This document shows, in pieces, positions 27,864-35,379 of a DNA stretch of 64,000 nt. Where the stretch lies: the NCBI GenBank assembly GCA_017468425.1, contig JAFUIO010000002.1, positions 40,911 through 104,910 of the forward strand. The letters are read 5' to 3'. The stretch is from Clostridia bacterium (lineage in GTDB: Bacteria > Bacillota > Clostridia > Oscillospirales > Acutalibacteraceae). The notes under the pieces were generated by a model. That model was not told the origin of the DNA. It saw only the letters and a list, made by a program, of their open reading frames with translations, and searched no databases. The position numbers and the translations under genes were made by a program. The stretch's first letter is position 1. The number at the start of each line of letters is the position of its first letter.

Positions 27864-28439
27864 ATGAAAATAATTAAGAAAATAACATCAGCTTTAGCAA
27901 CAATAATATTTATAGTTTGTCTTATACTCCTTGCTCTCGTAATGATAACTCCCAAAGATGCAGCAGGTAATAAAAGAGTAAATGTTGCAGGCTACAGTAT
28001 TATGACCGTAATGACAGGCAGTATGGAACCTGCTTATCAGGTTGGTGACATAATAGTAATTAAGAAAACAAATGAAAATGAATTACAAGTAAAAGATGTA
28101 ATTACATTCATTTCAACAGACGAAGAGTTAAACGGTCAGCCGATAACTCATCGAATTATAGATATAACAGAAGAAAACGGACAGAAAAAGTTCGGAACAA
28201 AAGGCGATAATAACCAAATAGCTGACGAAACACCTGTCACAAGCGACAGAATTCTCGGTAAAGTTCAGTTGAGAATTCCTTTTGTAGGCAGAGCTGTTAA
28301 TTTTATGCAGACAAACAGAATTGCATTTTTCCTGATTGTTATTCTTCCTATGCTTGTAATTATGGCACTGGAAGTGAAAGATATAATTATGATTGCACGT
28401 AGTGGTGACGAAGATGAAGGCGAAGAAGACAATAAGTAA
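27864..28439 (+). CDS. SipW-type signal peptidase I
   Basis: This is a 191-residue membrane peptidase. The Ser is in MTGSMEP, the His in ITHRII and the Asp in KGDNNQ, which is the Ser/His/Asp arrangement of the ER/SipW branch. Membrane helices lie near residues 7-29 and 150-172, followed by an acidic tail. The ribosome binding site is weak (TTAAGTGATTAAAC before the ATG). The next peptidase gene starts 26 nt before this gene ends, so the two are probably translationally coupled. Confidence 0.88.
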   Translation: MKIIKKITSALATIIFIVCLILLALVMITPKDAAGNKRVNVAGYSIMTVMTGSMEPAYQVGDIIVIKKTNENELQVKDVITFISTDEELNGQPITHRIIDITEENGQKKFGTKGDNNQIADETPVTSDRILGKVQLRIPFVGRAVNFMQTNRIAFFLIVILPMLVIMALEVKDIIMIARSGDEDEGEEDNK

Positions 28440-28911
28440 TATTCTTACAACAGTAATAATTCTTTTGTCTTTAGTTCTTCTCACAATCGGTCTTTTGCCG
28501 AAAGTTACTTCTTACGATGGTTATTATGTAACCTCAGACAGTATGTACCCCGCAATCAAAAAAGGCGATCTTGTTTTTACAAAAGAAGTTGCTTTTGAAG
28601 ACATTGAAGTAGGCGATGTGCTTACTTTTACAAGAGAAGGCAGTGAAAAGTGGTTTTCACACCGCGTTGTCAGAATCAAAGAGTCTGAAAAATCTTTCAG
28701 AACAAAAGGTGATAACAATAATGTGGAAGACCCGGGTTACACTCCTTACGATGCGGTTGTAGGCAGAGTGGAAAAGAAAATGCCTTTAATAGGCTTTTTG
28801 CCGATGATGCTGGCAACAACATGGGGTAAAGTAGTTTTAGCATCAGTTTATGTTTTGTATATAGCAGTTGAGGTTGAAAATGCTGCCTCTAAAAAACGAA
28901 AGAAGGGATAA
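28414..28911 (+). CDS. SipW-type signal peptidase I, second of the cluster
   Basis: The 165-residue product has a Ser in VTSDSMYP, a His in FSHRVV and an Asp in KGDNNN, with an N-terminal helix (about 8-27) and a C-terminal helix. I take the ATG at 28414. Upstream in-frame TTG and GTG codons exist, but they add only a short basic stretch and have no better ribosome binding site. It overlaps the previous peptidase gene by 26 nt and is separated by 2 nt from the next gene, a likely substrate. It is clearly a diverged paralogue rather than a recent copy of the neighbours, which suggests distinct substrate preference. Confidence 0.87.
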   Translation: MKAKKTISNILTTVIILLSLVLLTIGLLPKVTSYDGYYVTSDSMYPAIKKGDLVFTKEVAFEDIEVGDVLTFTREGSEKWFSHRVVRIKESEKSFRTKGDNNNVEDPGYTPYDAVVGRVEKKMPLIGFLPMMLATTWGKVVLASVYVLYIAVEVENAASKKRKKG

Positions 28912-28913
28912 CT

Positions 28914-29597
28914 ATGAAAAAGAGAATACTTTGTGTAATACTTTCCCTTGCGGCAGTATTCAGTCTTGCGGGCTTTCACGCAACAGAAACATGGTTTGGC
29001 AGCGGTGAAAACAAGAGCATGAAATTAAGTTCAGGTGATCTTGATTTTGTTACATCAGATGACCTTAAACTTAAAGATGAATCAGCTCTTGTCCTTCCGG
29101 GTGAAGAACTTGAACTTGCAAAGGCAATTGTAATTACTAACTATTCAACAATTGAAACAGAACTTCGCGTACGTGTTGAATGTACATACGATGGCTCAAC
29201 TGAAGTTTTCAAATGGATTGAGTTTGTAAATGAAGGAGACAGTGAATGGGAAGTAGGCGAGGATGGTTTCATTTACTATGCTCCGGGTGGCAACAGACGA
29301 ATTCCTGCAACTGAAGGAAAGCCGACTGAAACCACAACTGTTGCCGAAACTACAACAGAAGCAGGCACAGACGTAGGTGAAACAACAGAAACAACCACAG
29401 ATGGTGTTGCGGCAGTAGATTATGAAAATCCTGCTGAAAATGAAATCCCTCTTGGTGGTAAAATCAAAATCAGCGGTGATGTTCCCATTAAATTACAGGG
29501 TAAAAACCTGAAACTTAAATTTATCATTGAAGCAAAACAGGCAGATTTTGTAGAATGGGAATATTTTACACCCGCAGAAGAAGTAACTAATGGATAA
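28914..29597 (+). CDS. Secreted TasA-like protein with Glu/Thr-rich insert
   Basis: The 227-residue product starts with a signal whose end, HATETWFGSG, fits the SipW-class pattern (A-T-x-x-W-F). N-terminal strands (ELRVRVECTYDG) and C-terminal strands (LKLKFIIEAKQADFVEW) flank a low-complexity insert of about 45 residues rich in Glu and Thr (TTTVAETTTEAG). AAGGGA precedes the ATG. The gene lies 2 nt after one peptidase gene and overlaps the next by 8 nt, so it is embedded in an operon with its probable processing enzymes. C-terminal strands ending in Q or K plus acidic residues resemble camelysin/TasA family ends. The precise role is unknown. Confidence 0.6.
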   Translation: MKKRILCVILSLAAVFSLAGFHATETWFGSGENKSMKLSSGDLDFVTSDDLKLKDESALVLPGEELELAKAIVITNYSTIETELRVRVECTYDGSTEVFKWIEFVNEGDSEWEVGEDGFIYYAPGGNRRIPATEGKPTETTTVAETTTEAGTDVGETTETTTDGVAAVDYENPAENEIPLGGKIKISGDVPIKLQGKNLKLKFIIEAKQADFVEWEYFTPAEEVTNG

Positions 29598-30117
29598 GGT
29601 TTTAAGAATATTAAGAAATGCGTTCTGTATTATCGTTGCAGGTCTGTTTGTTCTTATTGCAGTTGTAACTGTTTGCGGTGCAAAAGGCTATTCTGTTGCA
29701 TCAGACAGTATGAACCCTGAACTTTACAAAGGTTATGTTGTTTTTGTAAAAGAAACACCTTTTGAAGAACTAAAAAAAGGCGACATTGTTACAGCTGAAT
29801 TTAAAGTAAAAGACGGCACAACATACACTCACAGAATCGTTTCAATTGATTACGATAAAAAAGAAATAAAAACAGCAGGCGATAAAACAGGCCTTGTTGA
29901 TACCGAAAGTGCAACTGCCGACCAGATTAAAGGTAAAGTGTGGTTTTCAATACCGCTTTTAGGTTATCTTTCATTATGGCTCACAAATGCAAATTATGTT
30001 GCAGTAATTGCAATTTTTGTGCTTGTGATTATGGCGGTAAGTTTTGCAGCAGGTAAATTTTATAAAAATAAAACGAGAGGTGATAAAAATGAGCACAGCG
30101 AAGAAAAGAACAATTAA
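29590..30117 (+). CDS. SipW-type signal peptidase I, third of the cluster
   Basis: The 175-residue product has a Ser in VASDSMNP, a His in YTHRIV and an Asp in TAGDKTG. There is an N-terminal membrane helix (about 10-31) and a C-terminal helix (about 137-156). The gene overlaps the preceding gene by 8 nt and the following one by 29 nt, so the three are likely coupled in translation. With the peptidases at 4847, 27864 and 28414 it makes four SipW-type enzymes in one locus. Confidence 0.87.
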   Translation: MDKVLRILRNAFCIIVAGLFVLIAVVTVCGAKGYSVASDSMNPELYKGYVVFVKETPFEELKKGDIVTAEFKVKDGTTYTHRIVSIDYDKKEIKTAGDKTGLVDTESATADQIKGKVWFSIPLLGYLSLWLTNANYVAVIAIFVLVIMAVSFAAGKFYKNKTRGDKNEHSEEKNN

Positions 30118-30964
30118 ATATGTGTCTTTAGTTGCATCGTTGATTCTTGTAGTTTCATATTTCAGCCTTCTTTCACCTACAAGTGCATATTTTTATAAAT
30201 CAGAAACACAGAATGCCAAACTTACGTTTGCAATGTTTGATGTAGAACAGACTTTGTTTGAAAATGAGGAAAAACTCAAATTTGACGGAGCAACAAAACT
30301 TTGTGATACAGAGGAACTTCTTTTTGACAGAGTTGCCATAGAAAAGAAAATTACTCTTAAAAACAATGGTGATGCAGATGCGAGAATTGTTGCAGATATT
30401 ACCCCGAATGATGAAGCAGTAAACAACGGACTTTGTTATTATGTTGAATTTGTAGAAGAAAAAGTAAGTGAGCCTGAAACCGATGCTCCGGAAACGGTTG
30501 CAGAAGGAGAAGAAACAACTGAAAGTTCAACAGAAGAAGTTATAGAAACTACAACAACTTCTGCAATTAAAAAAGGCGATTTGAAAGAATATCTTGAATC
30601 AAAACTCAATATCAGCGATTCTTCTACACATGATAGTGTTCAATCAGCACTTGATAATCACAATGCAACCGTTGAGGGTAGCTATGTTATCATTGAACCC
30701 GGTGAAAGTGCAACAGTAAGAATCATTTTCTGGTCAGAATATGACCCGGTTATGGATAATAACGGCAATGAAGCCGGCTGGCAGAATGCGGGCGGCAATA
30801 TTAAAAATATAAATTACAGTTGCAATATCAGAATTGTTGCTGCACAGGATAGAGATGAAGCTGTTGCAGAAGCTTTGAAAGAAGAAACTCAACCGGAAGT
30901 AACAACCACTGAGGAAACCTCAATAGAAGAAACTACCACAGAAGAAACAACAGTACAACAATAA
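30089..30964 (+). CDS. Secreted SipW-signal protein with Glu/Thr-rich insert and tail
   Basis: The 291-residue product has a signal ending in PTSAYFYKSE, close to the SipW-class T-S-A-Y-F motif of TasA-type proteins. The mature protein begins with strands (AKLTFAMFDVEQ) and has a low-complexity Glu/Thr insert around residues 130-155, a folded segment with GSYVIIEPGESATVRIIF, and a C-terminal tail rich in TTEE. I chose the ATG at 30089 because GAGAGGTG lies 6 nt upstream. The longer frame from 30044 lacks such a site. The tail could bind cell wall, cations or a partner. It overlaps the upstream peptidase gene. Confidence 0.65.
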   Translation: MSTAKKRTIKYVSLVASLILVVSYFSLLSPTSAYFYKSETQNAKLTFAMFDVEQTLFENEEKLKFDGATKLCDTEELLFDRVAIEKKITLKNNGDADARIVADITPNDEAVNNGLCYYVEFVEEKVSEPETDAPETVAEGEETTESSTEEVIETTTTSAIKKGDLKEYLESKLNISDSSTHDSVQSALDNHNATVEGSYVIIEPGESATVRIIFWSEYDPVMDNNGNEAGWQNAGGNIKNINYSCNIRIVAAQDRDEAVAEALKEETQPEVTTTEETSIEETTTEETTVQQ

Positions 30965-30982
30965 GTTTGGCAGGTGACAGAA

Positions 30983-31585
30983 TTGAAGAAGAAATTTGTT
31001 GAAAATAAAAAATTCAGATTAGTAGTAATTTTGTCAGTTGCTGTTTTGCTTGTTCTTGGCGCAACTCTTGCGTGGTTCTTCCTTTATCCCACTGATGCAA
31101 ATCAGCAGTTTTCAGTTGCAAACTTCCAGGCAGAGCCTGTATGTTATTTCGAAGGCAGTGAAGAAAAATTCATTGATGAAGACGGATTAATTACTCTCAG
31201 CACAAACCCTGAAGATGCTAACTATATCGGTAAATTCTGTGTTGATGTAAAATACAAAGGTGACGGTGCAGGTTACTTAAGAGTTAAAATGGTTCACGAA
31301 TATTCAATTAACGGCAATTCAACTCAGCACCCTGCAAATGTACCTTATACTGTATCAAATGATTGGTACGATAACCGCGGTAACGACTATTGTTATTACT
31401 ACAAAAACGAGCTTGATGCAAACGGTGATACAGAACAGACACTCAATTTTATCGCAGCGAATAACGCTATAAATTTAGGTGAACTCGCTGACGGCATTGT
31501 AATCAAAGTTGCAGTAGAAACTGATATGGTACAGGTTAACAGATATCCGCAGGTATGGGGTATCGATAAACTTCCCTGGAAATAA
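30983..31585 (+). CDS. Secreted SipW-signal protein, last of the cluster
   Basis: The 200-residue product has a SipW-type signal (GATLAWFFLYP) after a Lys-rich start and hydrophobic helix. The mature domain contains YLRVKMVHEYSING and a Tyr/Asn-rich segment (NDWYDNRGNDYCYYYKN), then ends in WGIDKLPWK. The TTG at 30983 is taken as the start because GCAGGTGA lies just upstream and overlaps the alternative GTG at 30974. A strong terminator follows directly, so this is the last gene of the peptidase/subunit operon. I do not recognise the domain; its position suggests a tip or capping subunit. Confidence 0.6.
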   Translation: MKKKFVENKKFRLVVILSVAVLLVLGATLAWFFLYPTDANQQFSVANFQAEPVCYFEGSEEKFIDEDGLITLSTNPEDANYIGKFCVDVKYKGDGAGYLRVKMVHEYSINGNSTQHPANVPYTVSNDWYDNRGNDYCYYYKNELDANGDTEQTLNFIAANNAINLGELADGIVIKVAVETDMVQVNRYPQVWGIDKLPWK

Positions 31586-31593
31586 AATTAATT

Positions 31594-31620
31594 AATGGAC
31601 CGAGCAATTCGGTCCATTTT
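31594..31620 (+). terminator. Rho-independent terminator of the peptidase/subunit operon
   Basis: AATGGACCGA pairs with TCGGTCCATT over 10 bp with a 5-nt loop and runs into four T residues. Confidence 0.85.
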
Positions 31621-31646
31621 CCTAATATTAAAGGCAGGTGATTCTT

Positions 31647-33260
31647 GTGGCTAAAGCAAAGAAGAATAACAAGAAAAAATCAAAAAAGAACAGTAACTAT
31701 AAGAACGAGGTAGTTGAAAAGAAAGTTCCTAAAAAGTCTGAAAAGAATCAGAAGGAGCTTGAACGCAAGGCTAAACTCAAAGAAAAAGAAAAGAAAAAAG
31801 AAGAAAAGGCTCTTGCTAAAAAACAGAAAATTGAAGAAAAACTCAAAAGAAAAGAAGAAAAATCTTCAAAGGATGAAAAGGCTAAAAAAGAAAAACCTGT
31901 TAAGGAAGAAAAGGATTCAAAACCTGTTGAACCTTTCCTTGAAGAAAGAAAAGAGATTAAAACTCTTGCAGATGAAATAGCAGAAAAAAATGCAGTGAAT
32001 GAACCCGAAGTAATCGACGAACCCGAAGTAATCGATGAGCCCGAAGTAATCGATGAGCCTGAAGTAATCGACGAACCTGAAGTAATCGACGAACCTGAAG
32101 TAATCGACGAGCCTGAAGTAATCGATGAACCTGAAGTAATCGACGAGCCCGAAGTAATCGACGAACCTGAAGTAATCGACGAGCCCGAAGTAATCGACGA
32201 GCCTGAAGTAATCGATGAACCTGAAGTAATCGACGAGCCCGAAGTAATCGACGAGCCTGAAGTAATCGATGAACCTGAAGTTATTGATGAACCTGAAGTT
32301 ATCGATGAACCCGAAGTTATCGACGAACCTGAAGTAATTGATGAGCCTGAAGTAATCGACGAACCCGAAGTAATCGACGAGCCTGAAGTTATCGATGAGC
32401 CTGAAGTAATCGACGAACCTGAAGTAATCGATGAGCCTGAAGTAATCGATGAACTTGAAGTTATTGATGAGCCTGTTGAAACACCTAAAAATAAACTTAT
32501 CCTTGAAGAAGTTGTAGTAGAGAACGAACCTGAAAAAGAATCAGAGTCTGAAACTGTTCAGACTGAAATCAAGGAAAAAGCAAAAAAAGAAAAAGTTAAG
32601 AAAGAAAAAGTTAAAAAAGATAAAGCAGTAAAAGATTCTTCTGCAAAAATCAAACTTCCGTCACTTAATCTTAAAAAACCTGATGTGAGCCAACTGAAGA
32701 ATACAAAAATAACTAAAACTCACATTATTATTGCAGTGGTGGCAGTCGTTACTATTGCGGCACTTATTGCAGTGCTTTCAGTTGTGCTGGTAAGAGACGC
32801 GGAAAACTTCCCAGCAATTTACAGCGGCAGAAATTTCGCAAGTGATGAAGTAGGCACCATTGCGATTCCCGATGAACAGCAGCAGAAGTATGTAAAAGAT
32901 ACAGCTGCTAAAGGCGATACACGAAAGTTTTCTTTCTATACAAATACAGAAATCAGCGTGAGCAAGCAGGATTCACTTGTGCCGATTGCATTTTCCAACC
33001 CGTCAGCAGGTAAACATATTCTTCTTTGCTCAATCGTGAATGAAGATGGTGTAGTGGTTTACCGCTCATTGGGTCTTGCACCGGGTCAATATGTAAGCAA
33101 TGTCAGATTCTCGCAGTATCTTAAATATGGTACAAACGAGCTCACAATGTATGTATCTGCGTTCGAAACAACAAAAGAAGACGATGAAATGTTCTATGAT
33201 AAAGTCGGAACGCAGAAAGTAAAACTTAAAGTTGTTTGCGGAGAAGATTACGGTTCATAA
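31647..33260 (+). CDS. Membrane protein with 26 EPEVID hexapeptide repeats
   Basis: The 537-residue product has a Lys-rich cytosolic start (about residues 1-105) and 26 consecutive hexapeptides EPEVID (about 119-274, one unit with Leu for Pro). A second Lys/Glu-rich stretch, one membrane helix (about 357-382, [18 protein letters not shown]) and a C-terminal extracellular domain of about 150 residues follow. That domain has strands such as [20 protein letters not shown] and [10 protein letters not shown] and looks like a beta-sandwich. The helix has positive residues on its N-terminal side and no cleavage site, so the repeats should be cytosolic. The GTG at 31647 follows GGCAGGTGA. It is transcribed separately, behind a terminator, but in the same direction. 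It could link cytosolic partners, such as the coiled-coil protein, to the surface. I do not recognise the C-terminal domain. Confidence 0.7.
   Translation: MAKAKKNNKKKSKKNSNYKNEVVEKKVPKKSEKNQKELERKAKLKEKEKKKEEKALAKKQKIEEKLKRKEEKSSKDEKAKKEKPVKEEKDSKPVEPFLEERKEIKTLADEIAEKNAVNEPEVIDEPEVIDEPEVIDEPEVIDEPEVIDEPEVIDEPEVIDEPEVIDEPEVIDEPEVIDEPEVIDEPEVIDEPEVIDEPEVIDEPEVIDEPEVIDEPEVIDEPEVIDEPEVIDEPEVIDEPEVIDEPEVIDEPEVIDEPEVIDEPEVIDELEVIDEPVETPKNKLILEEVVVENEPEKESESETVQTEIKEKAKKEKVKKEKVKKDKAVKDSSAKIKLPSLNLKKPDVSQLKNTKITKTHIIIAVVAVVTIAALIAVLSVVLVRDAENFPAIYSGRNFASDEVGTIAIPDEQQQKYVKDTAAKGDTRKFSFYTNTEISVSKQDSLVPIAFSNPSAGKHILLCSIVNEDGVVVYRSLGLAPGQYVSNVRFSQYLKYGTNELTMYVSAFETTKEDDEMFYDKVGTQKVKLKVVCGEDYGS
32001..32468 (+). 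repeat. 26 tandem 18-bp repeats encoding EPEVID
   Basis: The 468 bp divide exactly into 26 units of 18 bp. Units differ mostly at synonymous third positions (CCC/CCT, GAC/GAT, GAA/GAG, GTA/GTT), and one encodes Leu in place of Pro. Such arrays change length by slippage or recombination without breaking the frame. Confidence 0.97.
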
Positions 33261-33403
33261 TAACTCTGCAGACGTTCAAGTTGATTTTTATAATACCGAA
33301 GAGCCACTTGCTGGTTTCTTCGGTGTTTTTCCGATATCAGCAATTTTTTAATTGTTTTTTCAAGTTCGCTGATACGGGCTTTTAAATATTCTTCTTCAGT
33401 CAT
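33248..33403 (-). CDS. Small coiled-coil-like protein of 51 residues, reverse strand
   Basis: On the reverse strand an ATG at 33403 follows GAGGTGAAAGAG and opens a 51-codon frame ending in TAA at 33248. The product starts [20 protein letters not shown] and is rich in Lys, Glu, Leu and Tyr with helix-forming periodicity, as in other small clostridial coiled-coil proteins. It is convergent with and overlaps the end of the repeat-protein gene by 13 nt. The hairpin at 33295-33330 lies inside it. The ribosome binding site and composition favour a real gene. Its function is unknown. Confidence 0.5.
   Translation of the reverse strand: MTEEEYLKARISELEKTIKKLLISEKHRRNQQVALRYYKNQLERLQSYYEP
33295..33330 (+). 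terminator. Rho-independent terminator after the EPEVID repeat gene
   Basis: ACCGAAGA pairs with TCTTCGGT around a 14-nt loop, followed by GTTTTT. It would end the surface locus on the + strand. Confidence 0.7.
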
Positions 33404-33481
33404 CTCTTTCACCTCAGGATTATTTTTGTTTTTTTGAGATAAGATATGAGTGTAAGTATTTTGAATTCAGAGGACATAAAA

Positions 33482-34147
33482 ATGGATTTTCAGAAAAATT
33501 TTGAAAAATATATTTTCTCACTTGGTGTAAGTGATTTAGGTTTTGCAAAGCTTAAAGAGCCTGTAAACGGTATGGAATATGCGGTGAGTTTTGTTGTGCG
33601 TCTGTCAGAGGCGGTAATTGATGAAATTGATTCAGAGCCCACTCACACATATTTTCACCATTACAGAACGGTTAATGCGTTTCTCGACAGAACAATTCTG
33701 CAAGCAGGAATGTTTCTGCAGAATGCAGGGTACAGATATATTCCCGTTGGTGCTTCCCAGAGTATAAACAAAGACGGCTGGAATTATAAAGGTCTTATTT
33801 CTTCACGTATGGTTGCGTGCCTTTCAGGTCTTGGCACAATCGGCAAAAGCAATATGTTTATACATAAAGATTTCGGTCCTGCAGTAAGGCTCGGCACACT
33901 TCTCACAAATTGTCCTTTTGAGGAAGTCGGCGAAGAAATCAAAGAAAATCTCTGCGGAAGTTGCACGCGATGCGTAGACGCTTGCCCTGCAAAAGCATTG
34001 ACAGGGAAGGCTTACACAGAAGGCACTGAGAGAGAAGAAATAATCAACCCCGAAAAATGCAGTGAGTATATGAAAAAAGCATTCAAGCATATCGGCAGAG
34101 GCGCAGTTTGCGGAATATGTATGAAGGTTTGCCCGAAAAGGAAATAA
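33482..34147 (+). CDS. QueG-like double [4Fe-4S] cluster protein
   Basis: The 221-residue product ends with two ferredoxin-type motifs, CGSCTRCVDACPAKAL and CGICMKVCP, as in epoxyqueuosine reductase QueG and its short relatives. The central segment (GTIGKSNMFIHKDFGPAVRLGTLL) matches the region before the clusters in that family. At about 220 residues it is much shorter than QueG (about 350-380) and lacks its C-terminal HEAT-like part, so a role in queuosine synthesis is doubtful; it belongs to the short QueG-like branch. The ATG at 33482 follows AGAGGAC and is preferred over the ATG at 33446. It is monocistronic, with a terminator behind. Confidence 0.75.
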   Translation: MDFQKNFEKYIFSLGVSDLGFAKLKEPVNGMEYAVSFVVRLSEAVIDEIDSEPTHTYFHHYRTVNAFLDRTILQAGMFLQNAGYRYIPVGASQSINKDGWNYKGLISSRMVACLSGLGTIGKSNMFIHKDFGPAVRLGTLLTNCPFEEVGEEIKENLCGSCTRCVDACPAKALTGKAYTEGTEREEIINPEKCSEYMKKAFKHIGRGAVCGICMKVCPKRK

Positions 34148-34152
34148 AATTT

Positions 34153-34202
34153 ATCGTCCTAAAGTTTGCATATCAAAGCAGATTTTCGGACGATGTTTTT
34201 TT
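34153..34202 (+). terminator. Rho-independent terminator after the QueG-like gene
   Basis: ATCGTCC pairs with GGACGAT around a 28-nt loop, followed by G and seven T residues. Confidence 0.75.
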
Positions 34203-34213
34203 GCAATAAATTA

Positions 34214-34242
34214 TTGATTTTTAATTTTCGCTGTGATATAGT
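34214..34242 (+). promoter_or_regulatory. Sigma-A promoter of a candidate small RNA
   Basis: The -35 is TTGATT (34214-34219) and the -10 is TATAGT (34237-34242), with a 17-bp spacer. The predicted start at about 34249 is exactly the first base of the long hairpin described next. Confidence 0.7.
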
Positions 34243-34248
34243 ATTCTT

Positions 34249-34418
34249 GCGAAACAAATTTTTAATATTAACCACTTGGTCAAAGTATGTGTTTTTATTT
34301 TGGTAAAAATACATGCTCTATTTTCTCATACTTTGATAAGTGGTGAAAATTTGTTTCGCAGCAATTGGAGTTGTGTATTTTTCAGTGTGCAGCTTCGATT
34401 TGAACTGCACACTTTTTT
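34249..34418 (+). ncRNA. Candidate structured small RNA of about 170 nt (6S-like shape)
   Basis: A long imperfect hairpin fills 34249-34359. GCGAAACAAATTTT pairs with AAAATTTGTTTCGC (14 bp), then after an asymmetric bulge ACCACTT pairs with AAGTGGT, and TCAAAGTATG pairs with CATACTTTGA. The apical region can form an extra stem (TGTTTTTA with TAAAAATA, one G-U). A second, GC-containing hairpin AGTGTGCAG/CTGCACACT (34384-34413) with six T residues ends it. It has its own promoter and contains no plausible ORF. A long rod with an internal bulge and about 170-nt length resembles 6S RNA, but I cannot confirm conserved 6S residues. A MITE-like inverted repeat is the main alternative. Confidence 0.6.
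34384..34418 (+). terminator. Rho-independent terminator of the candidate small RNA
   Basis: AGTGTGCAG and CTGCACACT form a 9-bp stem with a 12-nt loop, followed by six T residues. Confidence 0.88.
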
Positions 34419-34481
34419 ATTGCTTTAAAGGAGGGGAGAAGCAAGCATAAATATAGTGCGTAAAATTTTGGAGGTTTATTT

Positions 34482-35333
34482 ATGAAAAAATTTTTATCTT
34501 TATTTATTTGCTTTTTGCTTGTTTTTTCCTTGACTGCGTGTGGAGATAAAACTGACACAGAAGTTAATGATGATTCAGTTCAGTCAGATTTACAAGAAAA
34601 AGAAAATCAGGAGATTTTTGATGAGCAAGAAACAACAGAAAATACTTCCTTTACACCCAATACCGTTATGGACTTGTTTGATGGTGAAAGACGCATATGG
34701 TATTACATTGATTCTGAAGCAGCGGAAGACGGACTTGCGTACGATAATAGAATACAGTCAATTTTTGTGACGGAAAATAATACGGTTGTTGAGTTTTATT
34801 ATAGTTTGGGGAATTATTTAGTTGGTGGAAATGGCTTTGCTGTTGTTCCGGCGGATTGCCCATGTTTTTCTGAATATTTTATATTAAGCGATTTTGAAGG
34901 GAAAAGTAATGATGAAATTATTGATATGGTTTCTTCAAGATATGCTAATGCATCACAAACTTATGAGTTTGTCGTTAATTCTGATTATGATTTTTTGGAA
35001 GTAAAAGGAAGTCCGTTTATCGCTAATGAATTGCCCTATGAAATAAAATATAAGGGTGAACTTGATGCAAGTGGAAATGATTTAGAGTCTGAATGTATTA
35101 AATTTATGGACAAGCAGTATATTTTGCATATTATTGATTCTAAGACTCATCATGGAACAAATAATATAGAAGATCATACTGATTTTAAAGCTATTATTAA
35201 ACCAACAATAATAAAGGATAAAGAATATGTAGGGTTTAAAGGTACAAAGGATTGTATGATGATTACTGAAAACACTTATGCTTCATTTGATAAAATTGTA
35301 TATGACTCTCCTGACGGAGCAAGTGAATGGTAA
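34482..35333 (+). CDS. Predicted lipoprotein of unknown function
   Basis: The 283-residue product has a type II signal peptide with lipobox LTAC (Cys at about residue 20), followed by an acidic linker of 35 residues rich in Glu, Gln and Asp. The rest is a soluble extracellular domain with no motif I recognise. TTGGAGG precedes the ATG. Codon use is clearly more A/T-rich at third positions (many ATT, TTT, GAT, AAT) than in the neighbouring genes, which suggests recent arrival or a different expression class. It is monocistronic between the small-RNA candidate and a bidirectional terminator. Confidence 0.75.
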   Translation: MKKFLSLFICFLLVFSLTACGDKTDTEVNDDSVQSDLQEKENQEIFDEQETTENTSFTPNTVMDLFDGERRIWYYIDSEAAEDGLAYDNRIQSIFVTENNTVVEFYYSLGNYLVGGNGFAVVPADCPCFSEYFILSDFEGKSNDEIIDMVSSRYANASQTYEFVVNSDYDFLEVKGSPFIANELPYEIKYKGELDASGNDLESECIKFMDKQYILHIIDSKTHHGTNNIEDHTDFKAIIKPTIIKDKEYVGFKGTKDCMMITENTYASFDKIVYDSPDGASEW

Positions 35334-35341
35334 AAATATAA

Positions 35342-35371
35342 AGCACCTGAAATCGTAATGATTTCGGGTGC
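35342..35371. terminator. Terminator between convergent genes
   Basis: AGCACCTGAAATC pairs with GATTTCGGGTGCT (13 bp, one G-U) around 4 nt. It lies between the lipoprotein gene and the reverse-strand trmK gene and can serve both strands, although T runs are short. Confidence 0.7.
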
Positions 35372-35379
35372 TATTACTT

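Noticed and set aside
31714..31980. 88-codon frame of mostly Lys and Leu
   Set aside because: It is a frame-shifted reading of the Lys/Glu-rich start of the EPEVID protein and has no family features.
32001..32468. Tandem repeats considered as a possible CRISPR-like array
   Set aside because: The 18-bp units are directly adjacent without spacers and are in frame within a coding sequence.
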